Source: Jeongeupia sp. HS-3 (GTDB taxonomy: Bacteria > Pseudomonadota > Gammaproteobacteria > Burkholderiales > Chitinibacteraceae). Taken from it: a stretch of DNA of 64,000 nucleotides. The notes under the pieces are model-generated. The model made no database searches and had not been told where the DNA came from. It saw only the letters and a list, made by a program, of their open reading frames with translations. Below are positions 7,628 through 17,085 of the stretch, piece after piece (position 1 is the first letter of the stretch; the number at the start of each line of letters is the position of its first letter). Location of the stretch: NCBI RefSeq assembly GCF_015140455.1, contig NZ_AP024094.1:1674001-1738000 (forward strand), in the 5' to 3' direction. The translations under genes and the position numbers were made by a program.

Positions 7628-8735
7628 ACCGCTCCCGCGCTCACGCGACCTTGCCGAAATCCCGCAGCTCGGCGTCGAAACCACCCTGTATGCCTGCCTC
7701 GCGCATCTGATGCCCTATGGCGGCAATACCGTGGCCGAAGCGCAGAGCGCCAACCGGCCGACACGTTTTCGCAGCCAGCAATACGCCACCGCCGATCTCT
7801 ATACCCAGGCGCTTGAGGCTGATCTGAGTACGCTGGAGCTCGATGTTCGACTGATGGTCGAGGAAGAAAACCGCGACGGTTACGATTCGATTCCCGTCGC
7901 CCGCCTCGCCAAAAATGCCACCGGCCAATGGCAGCACATCGACGACTATCTGCCGCCGCTGCTCACCGTCAGCGCATCGGCCCCGGTGGCGCGCATCCTG
8001 CGCCGGCTGCTCGATATCCTGGTCGTCAAAAGCCAGGCGCTGGCCGGTGCTCACCGTGAGCGCGCCAAGAACGTCATGGAATACGGCACGACCGATATCG
8101 CCTCGTTCTGGCTGCTGCACACGGTCAACCGTAATTTCGCCCGCCTCAACCACCTTGCCCGCAGCGAACCACTCCACCCGGAGGAGCTGTATCTGGCACT
8201 GGCCGAGTTCTGTGGCGAATTGCAGACCTTCTCGACCATCTATTCGCTCGGCGATTTACCGCCCTACCGCCACGACGCGCTCTCCGAAGTGCTACCGGTG
8301 CTCGACATCCAGATCCGCGAATTGCTCGATACGGTCATTTCCGCGCGTTACATGGTGATCCCGCTGAACCAGCCCAAGGCATCGTTCCATATCGGCCGGC
8401 TGGAAAGCGATCGCCTGCTCGATAACGTCGATTTCTATCTGTCGGTGCAGAGCGATCTGCCGGCGGCGCAGGTCATCGAATCAGTGCCATTCAAGTTCAA
8501 GGTTGGCGCGCCCGACGACGTCGAAAAGATCCTCAACTCGGCTTTGCGCGGTGTCAGCCTCAGCCACGTCGGCCAGACACCCTCGGCGATCCCGGTTCGG
8601 GTCGGCAATCACTACTTCGCGCTCGAACCGCGCGGCGATATCTTCCAGCGCATGCTGCAATCGCGCTCGATCTGCATCTACGTACCGCAGACGCTGGCCG
8701 AACTGCGGCTCGAGTTGATCGCGGTCTTCCGCTGA
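7590..8735 (+). pseudogene. tssK: Type VI secretion baseplate protein TssK, 5'-truncated by the IS element
   Basis: The frame is open from the IS edge at 7590 (FRDGTAFNAPLHEPLP...) to the stop at 8735, about 380 codons. It aligns by motif with the E. coli Sci-1 TssK family (about 445 residues): DGT...LP near the start, FIPPLL-like YLPPLLTVSAS, DIASFWLLHTVN, then SDLPAAQ, GAPDDVEKILN and AIPVRVGNHYFAL near the C-terminus. Roughly the first 65-70 residues, which bind the baseplate wedge, are missing. An internal start such as ATG 7710 could give a shorter protein but not a complete TssK. It lies 25 bases upstream of tssL. Confidence 0.88.
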
Positions 8736-8760
8736 CCTCTACCCTTTCCAAGGACCCGGT

Positions 8761-9453
8761 ATGAACGCCCCCACCGACATCGCCCATCCGCTCAGCGTCG
8801 AGCAGCCCACAGCACCGGCGCTGCGCGAGATGCTTGAGGACGGCACCTATCTGCTTTTCCTGCTGCGCGACGGCAATGCACCGAACAGCGCCACCGAATT
8901 CAACCGTCGTGTCGATCAGTTCCTCACCCAGTTCGAGCGGCACGCCCGCCAGTTCGGCAAATCAGGCGAAGCGGTCGAGCAGGCCAAGTACGCTTTTTGT
9001 GCGTTGATGGATGAAATCGTCCTGTCGTCGGATTTTCCGTTGCGCGAAGAGTGGGAGCGGATGCCGCTGCAGCTGCGGCTGTTCGGTGAGCACTTGGCCG
9101 GCGAAGGCTTTTTCGAGCGCCTGGACATGTTGCGGCTGGATCCGGCCAAGCACGTCGAGGCGCTTGAGGTCTACCAAACCTGCCTGCTGCTTGGGTTTCA
9201 GGGCAAGTACCTGCTGGAGGGCAGTGAAAAGCTCGGCTATCTGGCTCACCGGCTCGGCCAGGAAATCCAGCAGGTGCGCGGCGGCAAGGCCGAATTCGCG
9301 CCGAACTGGAAGCTGCCGCAGCGCTTTCAGGCTTTCGTGCGGCATGAATTGCCGCTGTGGCTGTACTTCGGCGTACTGGCCATCGTCGCGGTCGCGATCT
9401 TCGTGACCTACCGCGTGCTGCTCGGCCAGCAAATCACCCCCTTACTCGGTTGA
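8761..9453 (+). CDS. tssL: Type VI secretion inner-membrane protein TssL (DotU/IcmH family), short form
   Basis: A 230-residue DotU-type protein: a cytoplasmic helical domain (FNRRVDQFLTQFERHARQFG, AKYAFCALMDEIVL, FERLDMLRLDP, LEVYQTCLLLGFQGKY) and one C-terminal membrane anchor (LYFGVLAIVAVAIFVTYRVLL). It lacks a peptidoglycan-binding OmpA-like extension. In a working system TssL joins TssM and TssJ in the membrane complex and recruits the baseplate through TssK. The gene looks intact, but tssJ and tssM are not in the window. AAGGA lies just before the ATG at 8761; the stop overlaps the tssE start. Confidence 0.92.
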   Translation: MNAPTDIAHPLSVEQPTAPALREMLEDGTYLLFLLRDGNAPNSATEFNRRVDQFLTQFERHARQFGKSGEAVEQAKYAFCALMDEIVLSSDFPLREEWERMPLQLRLFGEHLAGEGFFERLDMLRLDPAKHVEALEVYQTCLLLGFQGKYLLEGSEKLGYLAHRLGQEIQQVRGGKAEFAPNWKLPQRFQAFVRHELPLWLYFGVLAIVAVAIFVTYRVLLGQQITPLLG

Positions 9454-9935
9454 TGAGCCGCGCCGCCATGACGGTTCAGCCCTCGGTGCTGGACCGTCTG
9501 CTCGACGACGAGCCGGATCAGCCGCCAGGCAGTGGCTGGATGCTGTTCGATATGCCGGACTTCAAGCGCGCGCTGGCCCGCGATCTGGAAGCCCTGCTCA
9601 ATACCCGAACGATCGACTACTCCGAACTTTTCGAGGCACACCCGCTCGCGGCCGAATCGATGGTCGGCTTCGGCATTCCCGATCTGTCGGGCATCAGCCT
9701 GCTGAATCCGCAAGACCGGGAGTTTCTGCGTGAAAAGATACGCAAATCGATCGAACGGCACGAACCGCGGCTGGGGCGGGTGCGGATTTCGCTTGAAGCG
9801 CCGCGCGAGCTCGAACGCGCCTTGCGTTTTCGCGTCGATGCCATCCTCAAGGTGCATCCACACAAGCCGCCGGTCTCCTTCGACGCCACGCTGCAGCTGT
9901 CGTCGAACGTCTACAAAATCCACCCGGGCGGTTAG
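9453..9935 (+). CDS. tssE: Type VI secretion baseplate protein TssE (gp25-like)
   Basis: A 160-residue protein. The ATG at 9453 overlaps the tssL stop (TGATG), which supports translational coupling and this start. It starts with the SVLDRLLDDEP segment and contains GIPDLSG, then IRKSIERHEPRLGRVRIS, the conserved gp25/lysozyme-like core that links the baseplate to the sheath. Its stop overlaps the fliJ stop on the other strand by three bases, so this T6SS remnant abuts the flagellar operon tail to tail with no terminator between them. Confidence 0.92.
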   Translation: MSRAAMTVQPSVLDRLLDDEPDQPPGSGWMLFDMPDFKRALARDLEALLNTRTIDYSELFEAHPLAAESMVGFGIPDLSGISLLNPQDREFLREKIRKSIERHEPRLGRVRISLEAPRELERALRFRVDAILKVHPHKPPVSFDATLQLSSNVYKIHPGG

Positions 9936-10357
9936 CGCCGCCGACTGTTGAATTCGTCGAGCAGTTTTTGCTCGCGCACGAGTTCAAGCCGGTCTTGCTG
10001 TTTGCCGTGACGCACTTTGAGCGCTTCGTAGGCCTTGAGCTTTTTCTCGCATTCGACAAACCGTGCCAGCGCCGCATCACGCTCGGCAACCAAACGCACG
10101 ACCTCGGCGCTCTGTTGTCGGGTGGCGTCGTCGAGTTTGCCCAGAAACAGCTGGTAATCGCGAAACTGCACGACCGAGATGCCGTTCTGACCGCTCTGGG
10201 TCAGCCTGCGGCGGTATTCGTCGCAGTAATGCTGGATCTGCGTCAGCCGGTCGCGCGCGCCCTGCTCGGCCGCCTGCGCAGCTTGCAGTAACTTGGCTTC
10301 GCGTTCGCGTGCATCCGTTGCGAGTTCAAGCAAAAATTCAAAGCGAAACGCCGCCAT
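9932..10357 (-). CDS. fliJ: Flagellar export chaperone FliJ
   Basis: A 141-residue, strongly charged, almost wholly coiled-coil protein (KLLQAAQAAEQGARDRLTQ, QQSAEVVRLVAERDAALARF, KKLKAYEALK) at the end of the fliE-fliJ operon, directly after fliI. FliJ is the central stalk of the FliI ATPase ring and escorts export chaperones. The sequence is poorly conserved in this family; length, coiled coil and position carry the call. Confidence 0.88.
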   Translation of the reverse strand: MAAFRFEFLLELATDAREREAKLLQAAQAAEQGARDRLTQIQHYCDEYRRRLTQSGQNGISVVQFRDYQLFLGKLDDATRQQSAEVVRLVAERDAALARFVECEKKLKAYEALKVRHGKQQDRLELVREQKLLDEFNSRRR

Positions 10358-10371
10358 GCCTTAAGCCGCCC

Positions 10372-11769
10372 TCATGCAAACAAACCGGCCAGCTTGGCTC
10401 GAGCGCCAGCATAGCTTTCCTGCTCGTGAATCCGCTGCTGCAGAAAGCCTTCAAACGCTGGATGGCGCCGGATCGCTTCATCAAGCAAAGAATCCGAGCC
10501 CGGCACATAAGCACCGACACTGATCAGATCCCGCGAACGCTGGTAACGCGAATACAAATACTTGAAGCGGCGCACCAGCTCGAAATCCTCGGGCGCAACA
10601 ATATCGTGCATCACGCGTGAAATCGATGCCTCGATGTCGATCGCCGGATAGTGGCCGGCTTCGGCCAGTTGCCGACTGAGTACAAAGTGGCCATCGAGAA
10701 TCGCCCGGGCATTGTCAGCGATCGGATCCTGCTGATCGTCCCCTTCGGACAGCACGGTATAAAAAGCGGTGATCGAGCCACCGCCTTCGCGGCCATTGCC
10801 GGCGCGCTCGACCAGCTGCGGCAGGCGTGCGAATACCGATGGCGGATAACCTTTGGTCGCCGGCGGCTCGCCGACCGCCAATGCAATCTCGCGTTGCGCC
10901 ATCGCGTAGCGGGTCAGCGAATCCATGATCAAGAGCACATGCTTGCCCTGATTGCGGAAATACTCGGCGATGCTGGTTGCGTAAGCCGCACCATAGAGAC
11001 GCAACAGCGGCGGTGTATCGGCAGGCGCAGCGACGACGACCGAGCGCGCCAAACCTTCGTCGCCGAGAATGTTCTCGATGAAATCCTTGACCTCACGCCC
11101 CCGCTCGCCGATCAGGCCGACGACGACAACGTCGGCGGTGGTGAAGCGCGCCATCATCCCCAGGAGCACCGATTTGCCGACGCCGGAACCGGCGAACAAG
11201 CCCAGCCGCTGACCACGGCCAACGGTGAGCATCGCGTTGATGGCGCGCACGCCAACATCCATGACGTCGCGCACCGGCTCCCTGTCCATCGGGTTATAGG
11301 CGCGTGCAAACAGCGGCGCGTAGGCATCGACCTGCAACTTGCCGCGACCATCGAGCGGCCGGCCCAGGCCGTCGAGAATCCGTCCGAGCAGTCCCCAGCC
11401 TACCGGCACCTGCCGGCCATGGTCTTCGAGCCGTCTTGCCGGCGGCCGCGGATTGCCGAATTCGGGCACCCAGGCCGCAGTGTCTTCATGCGGCACGACC
11501 TCGGCGCCGGGTTCAACGCCGTAAACTTCGCTGAGCGGCATCAGGAACAGCCGGTCGTCGTTGAAACCGACGACAACCGCTTCAACCGGATGGCCACCCG
11601 GGGTCATCACTTCACAGGATGCGCCAAGCGGCAGTTTCAGCCCGGCGACTTCGAGCACCAGCCCGGAAACACGCACCAGCTTGCCCCGCGGCTTCCACGG
11701 CCGCACCCAGCGCACCGCATCGCCACAATCGGCGAGGTATTGATGACAGCGCTGCAGCGTGTCAGCCAC
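10372..11769 (-). CDS. fliI: Flagellar type III export ATPase FliI
   Basis: A hexameric export ATPase of the F1-beta type. I place the start at the GTG at 11769, which overlaps the fliH stop, because the longer open frame is shadow sequence of fliH; this gives 465 residues, near the family norm. Seen: Walker A ([11 protein letters not shown]), the [10 protein letters not shown] segment, Walker B ([11 protein letters not shown]), [11 protein letters not shown], and [20 protein letters not shown], all diagnostic of FliI/SctN. It works with FliH and FliJ at the base of the flagellar export gate. Confidence 0.95.
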   Translation of the reverse strand: MADTLQRCHQYLADCGDAVRWVRPWKPRGKLVRVSGLVLEVAGLKLPLGASCEVMTPGGHPVEAVVVGFNDDRLFLMPLSEVYGVEPGAEVVPHEDTAAWVPEFGNPRPPARRLEDHGRQVPVGWGLLGRILDGLGRPLDGRGKLQVDAYAPLFARAYNPMDREPVRDVMDVGVRAINAMLTVGRGQRLGLFAGSGVGKSVLLGMMARFTTADVVVVGLIGERGREVKDFIENILGDEGLARSVVVAAPADTPPLLRLYGAAYATSIAEYFRNQGKHVLLIMDSLTRYAMAQREIALAVGEPPATKGYPPSVFARLPQLVERAGNGREGGGSITAFYTVLSEGDDQQDPIADNARAILDGHFVLSRQLAEAGHYPAIDIEASISRVMHDIVAPEDFELVRRFKYLYSRYQRSRDLISVGAYVPGSDSLLDEAIRRHPAFEGFLQQRIHEQESYAGARAKLAGLFA

Positions 11770-12538
11770 CGTCCGGCTCACCCTTGGGCAAGGCCGCAGC
11801 CCAGCCCAGATCATCGCGCCCAGCGCGACCGAGCACGCCCAGAAGCGTTGCCCAGCGTGTCGGCAAGGCCAGATCGATCCGGGTCGATACCGTTTCAATA
11901 CGCGCATCGCCCAAGGCCAGACGCGGATCGGCAACCAGATGCCATTGCTCGCCGGATAGTTCGATGGCGAGCATCGGCTCAAGCGCACTCAGATCATCGG
12001 GATGCAGATAAAGCCGCGATACGCCACCCGCAGCAGGCACCTGCGTCAGTGCCTCGGTGATCGCCGGCAACAGCAATTGGCGATCGGCAACCAGCTCCCT
12101 GCGAATCAGCTCGCGCGCCAGCACCAGCGCCAGATCCAGCACCGACTCCGCCAGCGCGCCCTCCGCACCGACAGCAAGGTGATCGAGCGCCTGCAACACC
12201 GATTTAAGCTTGCCAACCTCTTCATCGGCCGCAAGTCGGCCGGCTTCGAGCCCGGCATCAAATCCTTCGCGCATTGCCTGTTGCTCGATCGCCTCAATGT
12301 CCTCAGCGGTTGGCAAGCTCACTTCGGCAACCGGCACCAGCTCGGGCGGCGGCAGTTGCAATGCAGCTATGGCGGCCTCAGCCGGCGGCTCGGGCGGCGG
12401 AGCTGGTGCGGGCTCGGCGGCCGGAACGCTCAGTGCGGGCTGGCGCAAGCGGCGCTCTTCATCGATCGCCCCCAGCTCCCAGCGCTCCCAGGCGGTCAGT
12501 TCTTCGCGCGGGATCACGCGGCGGATCGGTCCGGCCAT
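11762..12538 (-). CDS. fliH: Flagellar export ATPase regulator FliH
   Basis: A 258-residue protein with the family pattern: an N-terminal [14 protein letters not shown] segment, an Ala/Pro/Glu-rich middle, then a coiled coil and an ATPase-synthase-delta-like C-terminal domain ([30 protein letters not shown]). FliH dimers hold FliI at the C-ring. Its ATG at 12538 is 3 bases after the fliG stop and its stop overlaps the fliI start. Confidence 0.93.
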   Translation of the reverse strand: MAGPIRRVIPREELTAWERWELGAIDEERRLRQPALSVPAAEPAPAPPPEPPAEAAIAALQLPPPELVPVAEVSLPTAEDIEAIEQQAMREGFDAGLEAGRLAADEEVGKLKSVLQALDHLAVGAEGALAESVLDLALVLARELIRRELVADRQLLLPAITEALTQVPAAGGVSRLYLHPDDLSALEPMLAIELSGEQWHLVADPRLALGDARIETVSTRIDLALPTRWATLLGVLGRAGRDDLGWAAALPKGEPDGG

Positions 12539-12541
12539 GGC

Positions 12542-13537
12542 TTACTCGACCAGCCCTTCGTCGCCCTTGCCGGACAGCACAACCTGCCCTTCGTCGGCGA
12601 GGCGACGAACGATCTTGAGGATTTCCTTCTGTTCGGCTTCGACCTCGGACAGTTTGACCGGCCCCTTGGCCTCCAGATCGTCGCGGAGCATCTCGGCCGC
12701 GCGCTGCGACATGTTCTTGAAAACCTTGTCCTTGAGTGCTTGGCTCGTACCCTTGAGCGCAACGATGAGCGAATCGGATTGGATTTCGCGCAACAACATC
12801 TGAATGCCCCGGTCGTCGATATCGAGCAGATTGTCGAAGGTGAACATCTTGTCCTGGATCTTTTGTGCCAGCTCCGGATCGTAGTCGCGAATACTGGAAA
12901 TCACCGATGCTTCGGTCACGCCACCCATGAAATTGAGGATTTCTGCGGCCATGTGTACGCCGCCCATCGCGCTCTTCTTGATCTTGTCCGAGCCCGACAG
13001 CAACTGGGTAAGCACATCGTTGAGCTCACGCAACGCCGCCGGCTGCACACCTTCAAGCGTGGCAATACGCAGCAGCACGTCGTTGCGGACCCGCTCGACA
13101 AAATGCCCGAGGATTTCGGACGATTGATCCGGCTCCAGATGCACCAGAATCGTCGCGACAATCTGCGGATGCTCGTTGCGGATCAATTCGGCGACAGCCA
13201 CCGAATCCATCCATTTGAGCGATTCGATCCCGTTGTTGTCGTTACCCTGCAGGATGCGGTCGAGCAGATTGGCAGCCTTGTCCGAGCCCAGCGCCTTGGT
13301 CAGCACCGAACGGATGTACTCGTCGGCGGCGCCCAGATTGGCACGGCTTTCGGTCGCGACGACGAAGTCCTCCAGCGCAGTGTTGACCTCGTTACGCTGA
13401 ACGTTTTCCATATTCGCCATCGCGAAACCGAGCCGCTGCACTTCCTTGGGGCCAAGGTATCTAAAAACCTCGACCGCGGCTTCCTCGCCCAGCGTCATCA
13501 ATAGAATCGCCGCCTTGCGCACGCCTTCTTCGTTCAC
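12542..13537 (-). CDS. fliG: Flagellar motor switch protein FliG
   Basis: A 331-residue protein of standard length. It couples MotA to the rotor and sits on the FliF ring. Visible family marks are GVRKAAILLMTLGEEAA at the N-terminus, the EHPQ motif in the middle domain (LIRNEHPQIVATILVHL), and the charged torque helix region near the C-terminus (MTFDNLL-like MFTFDNLLDIDDRGIQMLLRE, followed by LKDKVFKNMSQRAAEML). It sits directly between fliF and fliH. Confidence 0.97.
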   Translation of the reverse strand: MNEEGVRKAAILLMTLGEEAAVEVFRYLGPKEVQRLGFAMANMENVQRNEVNTALEDFVVATESRANLGAADEYIRSVLTKALGSDKAANLLDRILQGNDNNGIESLKWMDSVAVAELIRNEHPQIVATILVHLEPDQSSEILGHFVERVRNDVLLRIATLEGVQPAALRELNDVLTQLLSGSDKIKKSAMGGVHMAAEILNFMGGVTEASVISSIRDYDPELAQKIQDKMFTFDNLLDIDDRGIQMLLREIQSDSLIVALKGTSQALKDKVFKNMSQRAAEMLRDDLEAKGPVKLSEVEAEQKEILKIVRRLADEGQVVLSGKGDEGLVE

Positions 13538-15247
13538 TCAGCCCACCTTGTTCGGATTTGCAGCGTCTTCTTCCCGCGCCATCCACTCGCGCAGGATCGT
13601 CGCGACCATGCGCGGGTCGTTCTTGGCGAGCTCCTTGCCCTGTTGCAGACGATCGGCCAGTGCCGACAGCCGGACATTGTCTTCTTCAACCCGTTCCTGT
13701 CGCTGCGCCGCTTGCGTCTCATCGCCACTGAGCGGCTCACCCAACTCCAGATCGACCGGCTCAGGCACATCGCGCCCACGCGCCAGATCGCGCATCAGCG
13801 GACGCACCACGAACAGCAGCAGGTAGAGTACCGCCAGCGCAATCAAGCCCAGCTTCAGCAGATCGGTCAGATTGGCGCGCGCATAATCGAGCGCCTTGTC
13901 CTGTATCGGCTTTTCAGCCAGCGGCTGCGAGTCGGCAAAGGCTGCGTTGACGATATTGACCGAATCGCCACGATCCTTGTTGAAACCGATCGCCTCACGC
14001 ACCAGATCGTTGAGCTGGGTCATTTCCTGCGCAGTGAAAGGCACATAAGTAGCTTGGCCACCCTTGTCGCGCCCTAGCTTGTAATTGACGACGACCGCGG
14101 CCGAGAGGCGTTTCACATTGCCGACCGGTTGCTTCACATGCTGAATGGTTTTGTCGACCTCGTAATTGGTCGTCGCATTCTTGCTGCTATTGCTGTTGCC
14201 AGAGCTCGACGCGGCTACATCGGAGGCCAGCGGCACCGTGATCGGCGCAACCGCGGCTCCCGGCGGCTGGTTCGACAGCGCACCCGGCACACCACCGACA
14301 GACTCGGTAACGTTGCGCCCCAGCTGCTCGGCGGTTTGCTGGCTACGGATCGCTGCCGCATTCGGCGGACTATTGGGCTTGAAGGTTTCGCTGGTCTGCT
14401 CGACCTCGGAAAAATCGACCTGAGCGGTCACTTCGGCGCGAACGTTGTCCTTGCCGACAATCGACGCAAGAATCGCCTGAATACGTCCGACGTAATTCTT
14501 CTCGATCTGCTGCACATAAACCAGTTGCCGCGCATCCAGATTGGGTTGGCTCATGTCCTGCGGACGCGACAACAGATCACCGTTCTGATCGACCACCGTG
14601 ACATTTTTCGAAGGCAGATCGGGAATACTCGACGACACCAGATTGATCACGCCGGCTACCTGGCCCGAATCAAGCGAGCGCCCCGCCTGCAGCGTCAGCA
14701 GTACCGAAGCGCTTGGCTTTTGCTGGTCGCGCAGAAAAACCGTTTGCTTGGGCATGGCCAGATGCACGCGGGCCTTCTCGACCACCGAGATCGTTTCGAT
14801 CGAGCGCGCCAGCTCGCCTTCGACAGCGCGCTGGTAATTCACCTGCTCGGCAAACTGCGACACGCCGAACTTCTGGTTATCCATGATCTCGAAACCAGCG
14901 TTACCGGCACGCGGCAGCCCTTGGCCGGCAAGCTTCAAGCGGGTGTCATAGATTTTGTCTGCAGGCACCGAAATCATGCCGCCAGCGTCGAGCCGATAGG
15001 GCACGTTCATCTGCTGCAGCGATTGAACGATGGCACCGCCATCCTTGTCGGGGATATTGGTGTAGAGAACACGGAAATTGGGCGTGCTGCTGAACAGCCA
15101 CACGCCGACCGCCGCAGCGATGAGAACCGCTGCGCCGATCATCAGGCCGAGTTTGCGGCCGTTCGGGATGGCGGCAAAACGCTGACGCCACGCTGCGACG
15201 CCTTGCCCCGATCCGAGATTGCCGCTCGTCGCGCCCGCTTCAGCCAT
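13538..15247 (-). CDS. fliF: Flagellar MS-ring protein FliF
   Basis: A 569-residue membrane protein. It has an N-terminal membrane helix (LGLMIGAAVLIAAAVGVWLF), two ring-building motifs with FRVLYTNIPDKDGGAIVQSL and VHLAMPKQTVFLRDQ, a variable periplasmic collar, a second membrane helix (LLKLGLIALAVLYLLLFVV) and a C-terminal tail that binds FliG. It forms the first-built ring of the flagellar basal body. The fliG start follows the stop directly. Confidence 0.97.
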   Translation of the reverse strand: MAEAGATSGNLGSGQGVAAWRQRFAAIPNGRKLGLMIGAAVLIAAAVGVWLFSSTPNFRVLYTNIPDKDGGAIVQSLQQMNVPYRLDAGGMISVPADKIYDTRLKLAGQGLPRAGNAGFEIMDNQKFGVSQFAEQVNYQRAVEGELARSIETISVVEKARVHLAMPKQTVFLRDQQKPSASVLLTLQAGRSLDSGQVAGVINLVSSSIPDLPSKNVTVVDQNGDLLSRPQDMSQPNLDARQLVYVQQIEKNYVGRIQAILASIVGKDNVRAEVTAQVDFSEVEQTSETFKPNSPPNAAAIRSQQTAEQLGRNVTESVGGVPGALSNQPPGAAVAPITVPLASDVAASSSGNSNSSKNATTNYEVDKTIQHVKQPVGNVKRLSAAVVVNYKLGRDKGGQATYVPFTAQEMTQLNDLVREAIGFNKDRGDSVNIVNAAFADSQPLAEKPIQDKALDYARANLTDLLKLGLIALAVLYLLLFVVRPLMRDLARGRDVPEPVDLELGEPLSGDETQAAQRQERVEEDNVRLSALADRLQQGKELAKNDPRMVATILREWMAREEDAANPNKVG

Positions 15248-15334
15248 AGAGAATCAAACTAGGATGGATAGAATCATTAACGCGCCATTCTAACTGTTTT
15301 CAACCTGGCACAGTAAGCAGGCAGCGATGCCGCA

Positions 15335-15655
15335 TCATACCTGCATGTTCATCACTTCCTGATAGGCCGACACCAGCTTGTTGCGGACCTGCACCATGGT
15401 CTGAAAGCTCAGGCTGGCTTTCTGCAGCGAGACCATCACATCCTGCAAATCCGCCTCGGGCGCACCGGACTGGAATGCGGCCTGTTGGGTCTGTGCGACC
15501 TGCTGCATCTGGCTGACCTGATCGAGCGAGGACTTGAGCAGACCCGCAAAATCGGCGCCACCCACCGCATCGGCGGCGGGCGTGCTTTGTCCGGCCGCCT
15601 TCGACGACATGGCCTGCAACTGACCAAGCAGCTGATCGATGCCCTGAACGCTCAT
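15335..15655 (-). CDS. fliE: Flagellar hook-basal body adaptor FliE
   Basis: A 106-residue protein of normal length that joins the MS ring to the rod. The C-terminus (DLQDVMVSLQKASLSFQTMVQVRNKLVSAYQEVMNMQV, in its parts DVMVSLQKASLSF and RNKLVSAYQEVM) is the highly conserved FliE signature. It is the first gene of the fliEFGHIJ operon and lies behind a sigma54-type promoter in the gap after flrC. Confidence 0.96.
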   Translation of the reverse strand: MSVQGIDQLLGQLQAMSSKAAGQSTPAADAVGGADFAGLLKSSLDQVSQMQQVAQTQQAAFQSGAPEADLQDVMVSLQKASLSFQTMVQVRNKLVSAYQEVMNMQV

Positions 15656-15708
15656 ATAAACAATGTCCTAATCGCGAATACGTTTGCTACTTCAATACGC
15701 CAACATAA

Positions 15709-15724
15709 AGCAAAAAACGCGCCA
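15709..15724 (-). promoter_or_regulatory. Sigma54 promoter for fliEFGHIJ
   Basis: The minus strand reads TGGCGCGTTTTTTGCT. GG at 15723-15722 and GC at 15711-15710 have the required 10-bp separation, and it matches the -24/-12 consensus (TGGCACG-N4-TTGCT) except for one base. It lies about 55 bases before the fliE start and directly after the gene for the sigma54 activator FlrC, as in Pseudomonas and Vibrio class II flagellar promoters. Confidence 0.8.
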
Positions 15725-15729
15725 TCCAG

Positions 15730-17064
15730 CTAGCCTGGCGTTATATCGCCAGCCTCACGATACTGCTGCAACTTGTAGCGCAGCGTTCGCTCGCTCATGC
15801 CAAGCCGCTCCGCTGCTAGCTTGCGCACGCCCGCAACGGCCTTGAGTGTATCCAGAATATGTTGTTTTTCCAGCTCGCGCAGATCGGCCGGCCGGCCGGC
15901 CGGTACTGGCTGGCTTGCCGGCATGGCGGCAAAGTTTGCCTGCGCAACCGGCAAGTACAGGTGTTCGGCGGCAATTTCATCGCCCGGCGCCAGAATCAGC
16001 GCACGTTGCACCACGTTATCCAGCTCGCGGATATTGCCATCCCAGCAGTGTGCTTGCAGCGCAGCAGCGGCATCACAGTTAATGACTGGTACCCGCCGCT
16101 GCTGCCGGGCAGCGTGCCGCGCGAACATTGCGCGCGCAAGCGGCAGAATATCGTCGGGCCGTTCGCGCAAGGCCGGCAAGTGCAGGGGGAATACGTTCAG
16201 CCGGTAGAAAAGATCCTCCCGAAAACGACTGTTTGCCACTTCTGTCAGCGGATCGCGGTTCGACGTCGCAAGTATCCGGATATCGACCGCAATCGGCCGT
16301 GCGCCGCCAACGCGCTCGACCTCACGCTCTTGCAACACCCGGAGCAGCTTGGCCTGCAAGGCCAGTGGCATTTCGGTAATTTCATCGAGCAGCAAAGTGC
16401 CGCCGTTGGCCTGCTCGAACTTGCCAATGTGCTGGTTCGCCGCGCCGGTAAAAGCACCCTTCTCATGGCCGAACAAAGTCGATTCGAGCAGCTGCTCAGG
16501 AATGGCGGCGCAGTTGATGGCCACAAAGGGCTTGGCAGTCCGGGCGCTGTGGCTATGCAGGAAGCGCGCCAACACCTCCTTGCCGGTTCCCGATTCACCG
16601 GTGATCAGCACCGAAGCATCGCTCCGGGCGACCCGTTCAGCCACATCAAAAATCCGCCGCATGGCCGGATCCTCGGCGATCACCTCTTCGTCGACCTCAC
16701 CGGGCAACAGGTATTTGGCGACCTCCTGCAACAACAAATCGGGCTCGAAAGGCTTGGGTAGATAATGGCAAGCGCCCGCATGCAAGGCCGCGACGGCGCG
16801 ATCGACCATCCCATAGGCCGTCATCAGGATGACCGGCAAGCCGGGGTAATGCCGCTTTACCTCGAGCAGTAACGTCTCTCCATCCATCGGTTGCATCTGT
16901 ACATCCGACAACACCAAGCCAACACGCTGACCACCGGCCAGCACCGCCAAGGCCTCGCTGCCGTCACAGGCAGCCAAAACGGCATGCCCACCCAATTCAA
17001 GGGTATCGCACAACGCTTCGCGCAATGCTTCGTCGTCTTCAACGACCAAGACTGGTAAAGCCAC
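15730..17064 (-). CDS. flrC: Sigma54-dependent flagellar response regulator FlrC/FleR
   Basis: A 444-residue NtrC-class regulator: receiver domain with phospho-acceptor D54 (VLSDVQM), AAA+ domain with Walker A (GESGTGKE), the sigma54 contact loop GAFTGA and GGTLLLDEI, and a Fis-type helix-turn-helix at the C-terminus (ERLGMSERTLRYKLQQY). By analogy with FlrC/FleR it is phosphorylated by the kinase encoded at 19858-21045 and activates the fliE promoter next to it. Its gene comes after the HsbA/HsbR-like and CheB genes in the same direction. Confidence 0.9.
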   Translation of the reverse strand: MALPVLVVEDDEALREALCDTLELGGHAVLAACDGSEALAVLAGGQRVGLVLSDVQMQPMDGETLLLEVKRHYPGLPVILMTAYGMVDRAVAALHAGACHYLPKPFEPDLLLQEVAKYLLPGEVDEEVIAEDPAMRRIFDVAERVARSDASVLITGESGTGKEVLARFLHSHSARTAKPFVAINCAAIPEQLLESTLFGHEKGAFTGAANQHIGKFEQANGGTLLLDEITEMPLALQAKLLRVLQEREVERVGGARPIAVDIRILATSNRDPLTEVANSRFREDLFYRLNVFPLHLPALRERPDDILPLARAMFARHAARQQRRVPVINCDAAAALQAHCWDGNIRELDNVVQRALILAPGDEIAAEHLYLPVAQANFAAMPASQPVPAGRPADLRELEKQHILDTLKAVAGVRKLAAERLGMSERTLRYKLQQYREAGDITPG

Positions 17065-17085
17065 GGCTCACTCTCCATCAACAAC

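Noticed and set aside
10651-15262. Long plus-strand frames of 377-500 codons opposite fliI, fliH, fliG and fliF
   Set aside because: Antisense shadows of intact fli genes; composition is rich in Arg/His/Gln as expected for such shadows.
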